Below, in pieces: positions 11,439-23,709 of a stretch of DNA of 64,000 nucleotides; the first letter of the stretch is position 1; each line of letters opens with the position of its first letter. The stretch spans positions 3,286,001 through 3,350,000 of the forward strand of contig JAGTWJ010000019.1 in NCBI GenBank assembly GCA_020064725.1, written 5' to 3'. The position numbers and the translations under genes are program-made. Source of the DNA: Drechslerella dactyloides. Taxonomy: Eukaryota; Ascomycota; Orbiliomycetes; Orbiliales; Orbiliaceae. The notes beneath the pieces are model-generated. The model was given only the letters and a program-made list of their open reading frames with translations. It was not told where the DNA came from and did no database searches.

Positions 11439-14400
11439 ATGGACGCGATTCCTGAGGACCGAGATATCAAGGCGCTGAAGCATTCGAATCCTCTGCTCGA
11501 TGACATTAACACGCGGCTGCCCGCGCTTCTCTGGGATACCAAAGATGGCCGAAGAGTGCTCCGTCCGAGAGTCAAAATTGCGGACCACCACCATATCACC
11601 AGCAGGGTAGGCTCCCATCGACTGTTTAAACCCGAATATTTGTGATATATCAAATGCATTCTGGCTTGGATCCAAGATTCCGACTTTTGCTAATTTCGAA
11701 ACTGGCGCTGTTGACGCGAATAGCTCGAATCCTTCCAAGAGTTCCCGCAGCTTCTCGACCGGATCCTGGCAGAATGCATGGAAAACTTGACATCCGCGTT
11801 CTGCACATACCTCTTGACAGGACCCGACCTCTCGATACTCTCGTATGATATCGAAGACAGGACCACGGTGAACACGCTCACCGCTCTTGGACAGCTTCTC
11901 TACGTATGGATGAAAGTCAGAGGATCGAAAGTCGTCTTGCGCTTTCTGCAAAACGACCCGAAATGGTTGGAGCCCATGTTGGGGGTGTTCGAAGACACCC
12001 GAAATCTCGTCATCCAAGGCGACAAGTCGGCCGACATCCTCGAAGATGTTATTGAGGAGAAGTTCGGCGGTGGTTCAAAAGCGAAATACACTGACAAGTT
12101 GGGCATCCCGTGGCATCTGAGATATGTTACGCTGATGTGGATATCTCATCTGTTGTATACACCCTTCGACTTAGCTACCATTGCCGACGAGCCTGCCGCG
12201 AACCCTCCGACCCCACTTGCAAAGGTCCCCAGCGTGCCACCAGGAACACCGGAGATAGCCAAAAGAGTCTTGAACGTGGCATGTTGCAATGTTCATTTTG
12301 CAGGGAGGGATAGGGACGGGGCGTCTGCTGCAATTGTGCGTCTGGTGATCAGAAAGGATGCCCATCATTTTCTCCTCGATTGGTTTATCGACTGGGTTGC
12401 CGAAGTCGTCAATTGCTGCATCAAAGGCAGCCTCAGAGAGGACGAAAACGGAGTGTCATATGTATATCTGCTGATGGGTCTGCTCAGCGCCTTGTCTGGA
12501 ATTCTTGCCTCCGGCGAGCGGTCGATTGTCGGCCGTGACGAGCTGCTCAACAAAGTCTATGACAATATTGTGCAACAGCTGTACGCTGATGAGTCTGGCC
12601 TGGTAGCTCAGAACGCCATGTTGCGGAAGACGTTGTGCAAACTTCTACGTAATATCTCCTATCTCTATCTCCCTCCGTCCGGGCAGACGGAGTCGCAAGA
12701 TGAGCCACCGGAGCAAGTTGGAGAAATGATCGATCAGCTTCTCCGCCTTCTCGACGACAGGGATTCCTTGGTCCGCTATGCGGCGTCGAAATCCCTTAGT
12801 TTGGTCGCATTGCGACTGGCGGCGGCTGACCGAAGCCAAATTTTTGAAGCCATTATCGATCTCTATGATTCGGACGTGCTCTATCCCAACCGCGCTCTAA
12901 CAAAGCTCGAACCCAAAGAACAGCACAAAAAGGATTTATCACAGGTCTCAGTCCACTTGTGGCACGGTCTCACCTTGACCGTAGCTACATTCCTCCGATT
13001 CCACGCAGCTACAGTCCCAATGCTGCCAAAAGTTTTGGACTACATCATAACGGCATTATGTTTCGAGCAGAGGAAAGCGACTTTTGCAGCCGGCGGCAAC
13101 GTGCGAGACGCCGCCTGTTATGCAGCTTGGAGCCTGGCCAGGAACTACAAAACCGAAGAGATGCTATCGGAAAATCCTCTTCCACCACACCCCGAGGCTA
13201 TCACCCTACCACAGCTGTTGGCGCAGGAACTAGTAAACGCAGCTTGCCTCGATCCCATAGGGAACATTCGTCGTGGTGCCTCTGCTGCCCTTCAGGAGCT
13301 CGTGGGTCGGCATCCGAATATGATCAAGGACGGGATATCTCTAGTTCAGGTGGTTGACTATTCGGCCGTCGCGCTCAGGAGCAGGGCCAGCACTGAAGTC
13401 GCCTCGAAAGCTTCGGTTCTCGGAGGGGCTTGCTATTGGGATGGTCTCATTAACGGACTCATCGACGACTGGCGAGGCATCGGCTTGCAAGACTCTGCTG
13501 GCAGGATCATCGCCGCGAAAAGTATCGGCGCTTTAGCAAAGATCGGAGTGCTCGAACTCAACAAGCGCGCTGAAGTCTGGGAAATCACACGGAGGATAAT
13601 AAAACGATACGGAGCCGGGGCATCTTTGGACATAGACGTTCGCCATGGCGCCTGGTATGCTCTTGCTGATATCATATTCACTCTCATAAACGAGTTGGAA
13701 GGAAGGGATCCAAAACTGCTGGCAGAGATCCTAGCAGAAATCAGGGCTGAGACGGGCATATTTGAAATATTCGACCATGTCAAAGCTCGGGACTTTGTCA
13801 GCCCGGTCCTGAAACCCGAAATGACCTGTGAGGCGGCAGCGTATCTGGTCACAGCGCTGGCCGATGCAGCGAAGATCATGTGCGCGCAAGGGCATCCGGA
13901 TCTCTCCATCCCATTGTTGAGGCGGTACCTCTGCGTCATCGACTCCGCGCTGGAAAGATGGGAAGAAACTGTTACAACGGTCGCTGTCTATGCTGCGGAG
14001 CGGTTCTTCCTGCACATGAACGACAGCAACCGCGTTAACATTGTCAATCTGTGGCTTGGTAAATCGAAAGCACGGACACGACGGATCCTGGTCGTCAAGG
14101 CCCTTGGAGCTGTCTTCAGATTCTTCAAGGATGAAGAGGGAGAAAGCCTGTCTCGCGTGCAGCAGGATATCATCGATGGTATCCTAATCGTCACGCGGTC
14201 ACCGCACATTGAGATGCGTGTGGCAGCAATGTCGGCCTTTGCGGACGGCATCTTCCCTCAGGGAGGTGAGTTCCACATGCACTGCACATCACAACATTGG
14301 AACACATCGACTAACGGACATTACATAGTAAACAATCCGATTATCTTTCAGGCGCTTCACAGGTCGCTCATCGACTATTCTGTTGACTCCCGCGGAGATG

Positions 14401-15631
14401 TGGGCTCCTGGGCACGCATCGAAGCTATCCGCGCAGTCCTATCGCTGCACGCCGTCCACCCTATCGACATCAACTCGTCCAATCCTACCACCATCAACAT
14501 ATTCCACAAAATCATAGGCCTCTCGGCTGAGAAACTGGATAAAGTGCGGCTGAAGGCTTGCGATGCGATATGGAAAATCACGGCGCGGGAGCCTCATTGG
14601 GCTGGCGGGATATTCGACCGCGTGACACCGGAATCCAGCTTCTGGGTCAACTCGGATGAGTATTTCGAGACCATCGTGAGGATTCTCGGGAACAAACTTG
14701 TCAGGGAGCCCTTTATGGAAGGGTATGCGACCAGCGCCGGCGCGGGATCGGACAGCGTGATGAGATCCAGCAATCGAGCTATGCAGAAGTACTTGAGTGG
14801 ATTGCCGGCGTACCCTGTCGCCGGCGACGGAGCTGTGACGCTGAGCGAGATTGTCCAGTCATGGATGGACATTGTCGATAAGGCTATGAAAGCAAACGAC
14901 GATAGGGTTGTGGTGCCTGCATTGTCCATGCTGGGTAGCTGGTTCGAGAGCGGCCTCATGCAGCGGTTGGAAGCCGGATCCTTCAGGTGCGTCGTCGACA
15001 TTTCCGAGGAGATTGCGAGTTGAACGACAGCTAATCTTTAGCGACATGTGATGATAGGTTTCAGGACTTGTTTACGATGACGCAGAAGGCGCATTTTAAG
15101 ACCGGCAATGTGGCAAAGTTGACGGGTGCTGTCAAGATCTACAACGGGCTGGCGTCCGTCCAGTCGGCTCGAACCCTGTCGATAAAGAAGCTAGTGAGCA
15201 TGCTTCTGCACCCGTTTCCAAAAGTAAGTTCCGGAATTACCCATCTGCGTGCATGCGCATTTAGCCAGGATATAGATATATATCTTGTGCTTCCGCGTGG
15301 GATGAGGAGATAAGAACGCGATGTTTTTTGTAACTATCTGCGTTCTGCTTCTTATCTACATGCTATAAAGTATGCGTGTGTGAAGAGGCGACGTCCGCGG
15401 AGAAGCAGCGTTTGACTAATCTTATAACACAAAAACCCCATGTGGGGGATTTGTTGTCGCATGCGCAATCTCTAGATACGCACCACGGTTTCCGAAACGC
15501 TGTATTTGATAATATCGCTCGAGGGCGATCAAGAGGAGGCTGAGCTGCTGCTCGCTGAGACGAACTGGGTCGACCAGCCGAAGGAGCTGAAGGGTGTGGT
15601 GGATGAGATAAAAACGGCGCTCGGGATATAA
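11439..15631 (+). CDS. alp1: Tubulin-folding cofactor D (TBCD/Alp1/Cin1)
   Basis: Five exons (11439-11606, 11724-14265, 14329-14986, 15058-15223, 15476-15631) give 1229 residues, the usual length for this HEAT/ARM-repeat protein. The start MDAIPEDRDIK matches fungal cofactor D, followed by FQEFPQLLDRIL, PFDLATIAD and long helical repeats. The C terminus reads LLLHPFPK joined to IRTTVSETLYL and ends KTALGI. The protein captures beta-tubulin and, with cofactors C and E, assembles the alpha/beta dimer and acts as a GTPase activator in the cytosol. Intron 2 (14266-14328) is 63 nt, has no stop codon in frame and contains a perfect ATCGACTAACGG branch site, so it could be read through by mistake, adding 21 spurious residues. 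The last intron (15224-15475) is unusually long at 252 nt for this gene. Divergent from ppg1 and convergent with the nitrate transporter. Confidence 0.9.
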
Positions 15632-15926
15632 TTAATGCAGGTGTACCGATTGGCCAACCGACGAATAAACTTTTACACGGGTTATAGATAAGAGAAAGTA
15701 TTCTGCGGTAGGAAGATCGATTTCGAGTTCGTAATTATATATACATATATTAGATTAGATTAAGCTATCAATGCTATCTATGGCAACTTTTGTAAATCTA
15801 GACACAATCGTGCATCGCTCATTTCTCAGCTCGGAAACTCTACTCAGTAGCGGTTCGTATCGCGGTTCGTAGCTTTAATCAGACGTGCATGACCCTTGCT
15901 TGGTCTAGACGCTCGATGAAATGAAT
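15632..15926. other. Convergent 3' intergenic region
   Basis: These 295 bases separate the stop codons of cofactor D (+) and the nitrate transporter (-). An AT-rich patch near 15737-15760 could serve transcript ends for the plus-strand gene. Nothing else is visible. Confidence 0.4.
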
Positions 15927-17517
15927 TCAGCGGCCGCCAATCTGCCCCTTGGGAATCGGCCTAACCCAAGCAACAACCAAGTTCATACCAATCATAATCG
16001 CGCCGGAGATGTAGAACACCTTGGGATAATTGGTGCCATTGTACCTGAAGATGATAGCAAACACAATACCTCCCAAGTTCCCAAACGCCCCCACAAGGCC
16101 GGAAAGGATCCCGTTAGCGTGAGGGTGGACGTGCGGCACCAGCGAAAAGCTGGCTCCGTTGCCCATCTCCAACGGGATAGCGAGCAGAGCTATCAGCCCG
16201 ACCAGCGTGGGACGGTGGTGTGGATCCAGCACGCCGATGACGATGAGGACAACGCCCGCTAGCACGTTGAGGAGGGTGTTCCACAGCTTCTTCGCCCAGA
16301 GCGAATTGGTGCGTTTGTAGAGTATATCGGAAATGATGCCACCGAGGGGACGAGTGACTACGTTGAGGAGGCCAAACATGGCAGCCCAGTTTCCCGAGCC
16401 GGTTTGTCCGAGTTCTGGGAAGTTCCGGAGATAGTATGCACCAAGGATCGAGTTGATGGCGAGTTCGGCGCCAAAGGTGTTAAAGTAGCCGAAGCAGAGG
16501 TTGAGGGTTTCCAAGGACATGGTGACCGGAATGGCTTCTTGGAGGCTCGGCAGTTGGATGACTTCGTGAGAAGCAACGGCGACAGGGTCGACCTGGCTGC
16601 TGGAGATGATTTCGATATCTCCCTTGCCGTCCGATACCGAGCTTTGTCGACTGATGCCAATTGGCTTGGTCGGTTCACCGGCGGTTTCAACCGCCGCGGC
16701 GTTCTGAACCATGGCCGCGGATGCCGTGTCCACACCGTTCACGATACTGCGGTTCTTCCAGGGACCGTTCGGAGTATCATCACCCCACAGCAAGATGGCG
16801 GCCGCCATAGCGACGATGAGTATTCCGGGGACGACGTACGAGACTCTCCAGGCAACATGAGGAGAAAGCCCTCGTTTATGAACGAGTGAGTCGTAGATGG
16901 CCGGCATGACGAAGTATGTGATACCGCCGCCGGCGTTTCCAATGCCCGCGGTGATAGCATTGGCGGCGCCGACGACGTTTTTGTCGTAGAAACCGGTCGT
17001 CCACACTTGGCACGGGACAAACGTACCACCCAAGATGCCGATGAAGAAACGAATCACCATGACGCCGGCGGCGTTCTGGACGGTGCCGGCAAGAAAAGTG
17101 GGGATGGCACCCAGAAGCAGGGTCCCGGCAAAGACATATCGAGGGCCGTACTTGTCGCAGAGCGGTCCGACGACAAGCCGGACCAACAAGGTGGCGCTGA
17201 GGGCTATCACGTTGGAATTTGCAACTTCCGCGGGGGAGAGATGCAAGTCCTTCTTGATGCTGACGGTGAGAAGCGGCGAGAATGCGTACCACGAGAGAAA
17301 CGCAATCATGAAGCCAAATATATTGAACCATAACGTTCTCCCATATTTGTCAATCTATCTCGGCGCGAGACAGCGTTAGGTAATGCATTTTAAGGGATGG
17401 TGCTGGAAGGGGGGGGGGGAATACACCTACGGGATTGAAGTATGGAATGGTTCTAGCCTTGTTGTTGATTGGGTTTACCTCCGGTGGGCTGAACCAAGAT
17501 TTGACTAGAGACGCCAT
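15927..17517 (-). CDS. crnA: High-affinity nitrate/nitrite transporter, CrnA/NrtA type
   Basis: Two exons (17517-17431 and 17354-15927) give 504 residues, close to the 507 of Aspergillus NrtA. Exon 1 encodes MASLVKSW...EVNPINNKAR and joins at a 76-nt intron to IDKYGRTLWFNIFGF. The protein is a 12-helix NNP-family member of the major facilitator superfamily that brings nitrate into the cell with protons. Both nitrate-signature motifs are visible: AGIGNAGGGITYFVMP and GLVGAFGNLGGIVF. The two substrate-binding arginines of the family fall in VRLVVGPLCDKYG (R88) and VVTRPLGGI (R364). A long hydrophilic loop sits between helices 6 and 7, around residues 225-300, as in fungal NrtA. The intron contains an 11-C polypyrimidine run. 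The gene is head to head with a NirA-type regulator and probably under its control. Confidence 0.93.
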
Positions 17518-19330
17518 TGCGGGCGAGGAAAGGTTCGAGAATTCTCTAGCTCACGAGGATCGAGGATCTAGAAGGCTGTCTGAACGAAGTGTTTATGCTG
17601 CTCGAACGGCGTCTAGTGCGTGATAAGAATGTTAAACAGGTCGTGCGAGCGGGACTGCCAAAATATCTTATATGCACCTGCAGCCTGTCAGCGTCGAACA
17701 TCTACATTAGATCAAGATCTGCGAGCAACAGCCGACTGTGTCGAGATAGAGGGAGCCACCACGTGCTGGGCATACGAGACGGGAGTCATGACACTCCGGA
17801 GAAAATCTCCATCGTCTTGTTGTATTTGCGATAGAGGTAGGGGCTCCGAACAAGCTTTTCGTTGATTGACAAGGCCTGTCAATGCTGTATGAGCTGTCCC
17901 TCTTCGGAAATTGGCGTGAAATTTTTCGTTTCGTCCCAAGGTGCCCGTGGCGCCAGGTGTGACATTTTCACGGAGAGCTAAAGAAAGAAATGCAAGGTAC
18001 TTACCGGCGGGACGTTAGGTCGAGGATTGAGATGTATACGGCATGTCGCAGAAAGCAGCCGAAGCCTCTTCGATCAGCCGGGGATGGAGGCACGGGAGGA
18101 GATGGAGCTGGAACGAGAAACCGCAGCCGTGGAGGTCAGGTCGGGTCAGATGTGACCAGCGCAAGAGAACTGTTCACAGCGGCGGCCGTGTTATCGAGAG
18201 CGCGCCTTGTGCAACCGACCGGTTATTTCGAGCAATTGCCGTCCGTCGGGCCCTTATCTCCAGGCGACCCACCGCTGATGTGGGATACCGAATCACAGGC
18301 GCAGCTGGCGATGCCGGGGGGAAGGAAAAAAAGTCGATCGCTGACCGGACGGGGTTTCGCAAGACTGCCAGGAGGGCCCCCCACATACGCAGTACGTCGG
18401 CCTCGGAAGATGAGACGGCAGCTGAAGCCCACACGCCAGCTGCCGTTCTGGGATCGCTTGGGCTTGACACCGGCCGCAGGCTAGGCTGCTTGGAACGGTA
18501 TTCCTGGAAGAGGACGGCGGAGCAGGCGTCCGCGAGGGCACTTTGACAGCCCTGACGAGGGGGCGAAAGACGCGAACGGTAGCGTCGCGAGTCAAGAGCC
18601 CGTCAGACGTCACCGCGGTTTTTCCCGAGCTGGCGCCTGGCGGACTGGCGCGGTCGCGGGCTGAGGTTCCGAACCGCGGGCGTGGAACGAAGCCGAGTCG
18701 GATGGGCCATGTTTGTTGGAATGCATTCCGAGGCGGAGGGCGAGGTCCAGGCGGCAGGTGTTGCGGTGAGGTTGAAGACAACGCAGCCGGGCGCAGCCAA
18801 GCCACCGTCGCCAGGCAGACATCGCGATGGCTTCATGCGGACGAACTTTGCATTGAGCCCGGGCGAAAAATTCGGATCCCGATATCGAATTCGGACGCGG
18901 ACACCAGAAAAATTCTTCGTCGACGACAGCTCGGCCTGCTCGATTGAACAGCCGCTGGAACAAGACACCACGCAGGCCTGCGACGTTTGCAGGCGAGAAA
19001 TTGCCCGGGCGGGCTAGCGCTGGCCGGCCGGGGCTGCATAAAAGCGACGAAGAAGCTGCAGGGCCGGACAACGGCTCTCGTCGATAAGGCCCCAAGGACA
19101 GAAGCACGAAGAAGAAGGGCGCTGAGGACTCGTCCGAATTCTCTTGCTCCTCGGAGATGCTGTGAGCGGACCCGACGCCATCTGGACATCTCTGCCGGAC
19201 CTGTCGCGGCCTGGCCCTGCATTGCATTGTTCTCGCTGACGTCTTCCTGTATCCACCGGGCGGCGGAAGAACCCTGCGCGAAGCGTATTCTTCCTATCGT
19301 CCGTCCCTTATCAATCAGCAATCAGCACTA
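17518..19330. promoter_or_regulatory. Shared crnA-nirA intergenic region with GATA-factor sites
   Basis: This 1.8 kb region lies between the two divergent start codons. HGATAR sequences bound by AreA-type nitrogen regulators occur at TGATAA 17621-17626, AGATAG 17744-17749, CGATAG 17829-17834, and on the other strand at 18191-18196 and 18254-18259. The NirA octamer CTCCGHGG has one exact match on the minus strand (CTCCGAGG, 19156-19149) and a 7/8 match near 17968-17975. One exact octamer in this length is not statistically strong. The half nearest nirA (18000-19330) is markedly GC-rich and contains several overlapping frames on both strands that match nothing known to me; I read it as a long nirA leader. 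Confidence 0.45.
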
Positions 19331-22300
19331 ATGGCCCATGGCGTGAAGCACCTCAAGACCGAGGAGGAGGAGGGGGAGGATCCCAACGGACCTCCATCGG
19401 ACAACCATCCCGATCCCACCGCGCCCTCCACCTCGGCCACCTCGGCCACCTCGACGGCCACCGCGACTCCCTCCGGCACTCCCGCCCCGCCCGACCAGGC
19501 CTCGAGCACGCCCCCGTCCAGGAAGAGAGACGATGACCCGAATCGCAAGCGTCGGAAAGTCGTCAGCAGCGCCTGTCTGGCCTGCCGCAAGCGAAAGTCG
19601 AAGGTTTGTCGATGCCCGTTCTCCCACCCAACCCCGAAATGAGCCGCGGCGACAGCGGAGGAGAGCCAGCGAAGAAGAACGAACGAACGAAGAAATGAAG
19701 GAAAGAAAGAAAGAAAGAAAGAAAAAGAAGAAAGGCACGGCATTCTGGAATGCGCAGCCGTGTAGCCTCGAGCTTGATAAAACATCTGAACGATGGATGA
19801 TACCCGTTCGGACACCGGTCCGGATGGAGTTTTGCATCCCCAATCGAGGTCCGCACAGCAGCTCGGCTCGCTGGTCTCTTGACTACCTCTTCCTCACCCC
19901 TTCACAAAAACAATGTCATCGGCGCGTCAAATTGCTGAGCTCACCATGTCCTCTGCTAGTGCGACGGCAACCTGCCGGCCTGTGCCGCCTGTGCCTCAGT
20001 ATACCTCACCGAATGCATCTACGACCCCTCGTCCGACCACCGGCGGAAAGGCGTCTACAAAAAAGACATCGACAACCTCAAGACGCGCAACTCGACGTTA
20101 CAGACCCTCATACAGGCGATCCTGAACTACCCCGAGGACAAGGTCTTCCAGCTGGTCTACGATATCCGCAATTGCGAGAGCCTGGACGATGTCGCCGCCA
20201 AAATCGTGACCCAGGCCGCCGAGGAAGGCGACGATGAATCCGACCTCGAGGACCGGAAGCTGTGGGACGACAATTTCACGGACTCTCCGCCGAGCTTGGA
20301 AACCGATATATCCGACAAGATTGGCGCATTGAGTATGGACTCGCAGGGCCAGGTCAAGTTCATCGGGGCAACATCGATTCTGACCCTACTCCCAATGGGC
20401 ATGGCTAGCAGTGCCATGACGGGTGATCCAGCTGTTTTATCAGCGGACCCCGTGTCGAGCGACCAGGACCCCATGACCTCTTGGACTGAAGTAACAAAGG
20501 ACAGAGATCTAGTCATCCATCTGATGAACATGTACTTCACCTGGCACTACCCTTATTTCACCACCTTGTCGAAACGCCTCTTCTTCAGGGATTTCCTGCG
20601 CGGCAATCCCGGCAGAAATTCTCAACAGGGCAAGACCTCCCACTGTACCTCGCTGCTCGTCAATGCGATGCTCGCACTGGGCTGCCATTTCACCACGGTA
20701 CCCGGATCTCGACGGAACCCGTCCAAGGCCGAGACCGCGGGCGACCACTTCTTCCTGGAAGCGAAGCGGCTGATAATGGAAAACGATGAGCATGAGCATC
20801 CCAGACTGACGACTGTTCAGGCCCTTGCTCTGATGTCGGTGAGAGAGGCTGGTTGTGGCCGTGAAGCTCGTGGCTGGGTGTATAGGTATGAAATGCATCC
20901 GACCGCACGTATCGAATCTTTCGCTAACGGCGAATAGCGGAATGAGCTTTCGCATGGCCTGCGATCTTGGGCTCCAGTGGAACCCCGACGGATTGTCCGG
21001 CATGAGCGACGAGGAGATCGATGCCCGGAAGATTACGTTCTGGGGCTGCTTCCTTTTCGACAAGTACGTTCATTACCACCCTTCTGTCTCGTGTATCCGG
21101 GCATACCTCTTTACTGACGGAAAACCCGTAAATAGATGCTGGAGCAATTATACCGGAAGGCTTCCCCAGCTTCCGAGTTCCTCGGCGACGACGCCCAAAT
21201 ACGACGTCTTCCCGGACGAAGACTCCGAGATATGGACACCGTACACGGACAATGGTCTGACGCCAGAGCTATCGCAGCCCGGTAGAACGAGAGCTGTTGC
21301 ACTGCAGCTGATATGCTTGTGCGAGATCAGTAATGATATCCTGCTGGGATTCTACCAACCGGTCAGAGGCGGCACGACGAAGGAATCGAAGCTCGGGAAG
21401 AGTAAAACCGGCAAAGACGCCGAGATGAAGAAGCTCCTCGAACTCTACAATCGTCTGGAGGAATGGAACCAAAAGCTGCCGGCGGAAATGGCCGCAAAGG
21501 AAGGTGCTCTGATGAGCATCCTGATCACGCAGTAAGTTGGAATTTTGGCTTCCAATCAATACCAATGTGGCTGACTGTAACACTCGCAATAGCATGTTTG
21601 GCCAGGTTTTGTATCTGTTGCTCTTCAGGCCGTTCCTCAAAGGCAACAGCCCCAGCCCCTCAGCCTTCCCGGCTAATCTATCGCCGAAGAGAATATGTAT
21701 CAACGCATCCACAGCCATCTCCAAGCTGCTGCGTCTGTACAAGCGTACGTACGGGCTGAAGCAGATCCCTAACATTGTCGTGTACATCGCTCTATCCGCA
21801 TGCACGATCCACTTGATGAACCTGCCGGCCAAGACGGCGAAGCGGGACATCGTCCAGGGCATCAAATGCCTGGAAGAAATTGCCGAGTACTGGCTGTGCG
21901 CTAAACGGGCGTTGATAATCCTGAAGGTGCTGTCGCTGAAGTATTCCATCGAGCTCCCCGATGAAGCCGAGGTCGTGCTCTCGAGGATAGACACGTCCGG
22001 CGAGATGTTTGGGTTTTCCATCAAGGATCTGTTTGGGCCGACGACGAGACAAAAGTCCGCTTCGCCTCCTGCGCAGAACCGGCTTCCCCAAGCCCGTCCG
22101 GTGGGGCTCGGTGCGCCGCCGCTGATGCAAGGGCCCGGTGCGTCGTTAGCGGCGACCACCGCCTCCCCCGCGCAAGCCGCCCTGATGGGACTTTCTCCGA
22201 ACATGAAAGCTAGCTCGGCGATGTCTGGCGTAGAATTCGGCAGTCCGTTTGTCGCTTCCGACGGCCCGATGCTTACGTCTCCACCGCATCTGCTGCAGTC

Positions 22301-22772
22301 GGCGGTACCGGCGTTGCCACCGGTCGCCGCTTCCAGTCTCTTCACGCCGTACTTTGACCCCGGTGCTGCTTCCTCGTCGTCATCGAACAGCTCGATGACT
22401 CGAAAGCCTCAAGAGACACCCGCCAGCACCACGGCAACGCCGCCAATGCCGGCGACGACCATCACCATGCCCGCCAGCAATGCGAGCAGCCCAGGCATGT
22501 TCGGATTCGGGCAGCTGGACGAGCAATCGCAGGATTGGTGGCTGCGAGACCAGAATGAACTCGCTCAGGACTTTGGTAGCTGGGACTTTTCGTCCACATC
22601 GGGCGGGACCATCAGCCCGGAGCCGAGCTTTGATACGGCGCAATATTCGCCACCGCCGCCGCCGATGCCTTCGAATCTGCGGCCATACGTGCAGCAGGTC
22701 CAGACGACGGCTCCTCAGCAGCCACCGAATTTTGGGACGTCGGGCTATAACGGGACGATGTTCTGGCAGTGA
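19331..22772 (+). CDS. nirA: NirA-type Zn2Cys6 nitrate-assimilation transcription activator
   Basis: Five exons (19331-19603, 19960-20885, 20938-21063, 21136-21531, 21593-22772) give 966 residues, against 892 in Aspergillus nidulans NirA. The zinc cluster spans exons 1 and 2: C82, C85, C92, C99, C102, C110, in CLACRKRKSK joined to CDGNLPACAACASVY. Next come HRRKGVYKKDIDNL and a coiled region. The fungal transcription-factor middle domain includes the REAGCGREARGWVYSG, SFRMACDLGLQWNPDGLS and SNYTGRLPQLPSS segments. The C-terminal third is Pro/Ser/Ala/Gln-rich, a likely activation region ending near TMFWQ. NirA is nuclear in nitrate-grown cells and switches on nitrate transporter and reductase genes. 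The first intron (356 nt) is long and separates the second and third zinc-binding cysteines. The adjacent divergent nitrate transporter fits this job. NIT4-like paralogues cannot be ruled out. Confidence 0.88.
19670..19736 (+). repeat. Purine-rich GAAA/GAAC repeat inside nirA intron 1
   Basis: A 67-base purine tract made of GAAC, GAAA and GAAG units sits in the middle of the 356-nt first intron of nirA. It explains much of the excess length of that intron. It could be a slipped microsatellite or a splicing/transcription element; no function is evident. Confidence 0.7.
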
Positions 22773-23709
22773 TATACGATCTTGGTGTCCTTTTTTTTTT
22801 GTCGATTTGTGTGGAGGATTCTTCTGCCTGAGAACTGTGTAGATGGCCTCGGCAGGATAGTATGGATATATATAGGTTATACAGTGTGTGCGTGCTTATG
22901 TTGATTTTTTTTGCGAGTGATATTTTGATTATTTGGTTTTTCTGGCGCTCTTCGGGTGGGGTTTTCCTGCTGGGCAGTTTGATGAATGTTCGGATCACGG
23001 CGAATACGATATCCGCCTCCTGTAGTGCACGTATTTCCAGTTATCAGTTACGTTACCAATCGAATATATAGGCAGCCGATGGACAGTTCTTATAGGTGTT
23101 TTAGCAACTCGATCCGGTGCAATTGGTCAACAGTCTGGCGTGCATGGATAGTTCACTCACCGCTTTTCCGATATTTATGAAGGCCTCAAAGACCGGATCC
23201 AGATGTTCGTAAAATCCCATCAAGACGGCGCGGCGCGGTTTGGTTTATATACCGGCGCACGAATACCCCGGATGTCGAGCATACGCCATTTATCAGCCAG
23301 CATCCGCGGAAATACCTTATCAGTGCGACTTCGGACGAAGTTGCTGCCCCCCTTCTCGAACGGCCTTTGTCACAGAAACGAGCAGTTGGACGATGGTATT
23401 ACCTAACGGGAAGCGGCGCCCTGCCGTTTTGGGAGTTTTCGTGTGTCACCGCTTTGCCCGAAAGAAACAACGTGCAACGCACGAAAACGAATTTCTGCGC
23501 GTTTCTCCGTGGAGCAAAAACACCATGCGCACGTTTCAGCTCGTGGACGCTGGTGGATCCGGTCGATTCGATATAAATTTATTAAGATGCATGCACCATG
23601 GCGACATTTTAACTCCATCTGGCTGTCGAGATGCTGTAGCGTCTGGTTTCGAGGCTAGTCGAGATGGCGATGCAGATAATGTAATGTACATGTACATGTT
23701 CAGATGGTA
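22773..23709. other. Convergent 3' region, nirA / rok1
   Basis: About 940 bases between the stop codons of nirA (+) and rok1 (-). Short overlapping frames appear (for example 23240-24046, which is antisense to rok1 at its end), none resembling a known protein. AT-rich sequence with TATATATAGG near 22866-22876 follows the nirA stop and may mark its transcript end. Confidence 0.4.

Noticed and set aside
11421..12017. 198-codon frame on the minus strand over the start of cofactor D.
   Set aside because: It runs antisense through exon 1, intron 1 and exon 2 of cofactor D, which is strongly supported by family motifs.
16404..17379. Plus-strand frames of 96-161 codons within the nitrate transporter region.
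   Set aside because: Antisense shadows of crnA.
18043..19321. Several frames of 100-205 codons on both strands upstream of nirA.
   Set aside because: They overlap each other in conflicting phases, are Arg/Pro/Ala-rich as expected of GC-rich non-coding DNA, and show no known motif. Treated as leader or promoter DNA.
21269..22345. 358-codon frame on the minus strand.
   Set aside because: It is antisense to nirA exons 4-5, crosses a clear nirA intron and has no recognisable motif; a shadow of GC-rich coding sequence.
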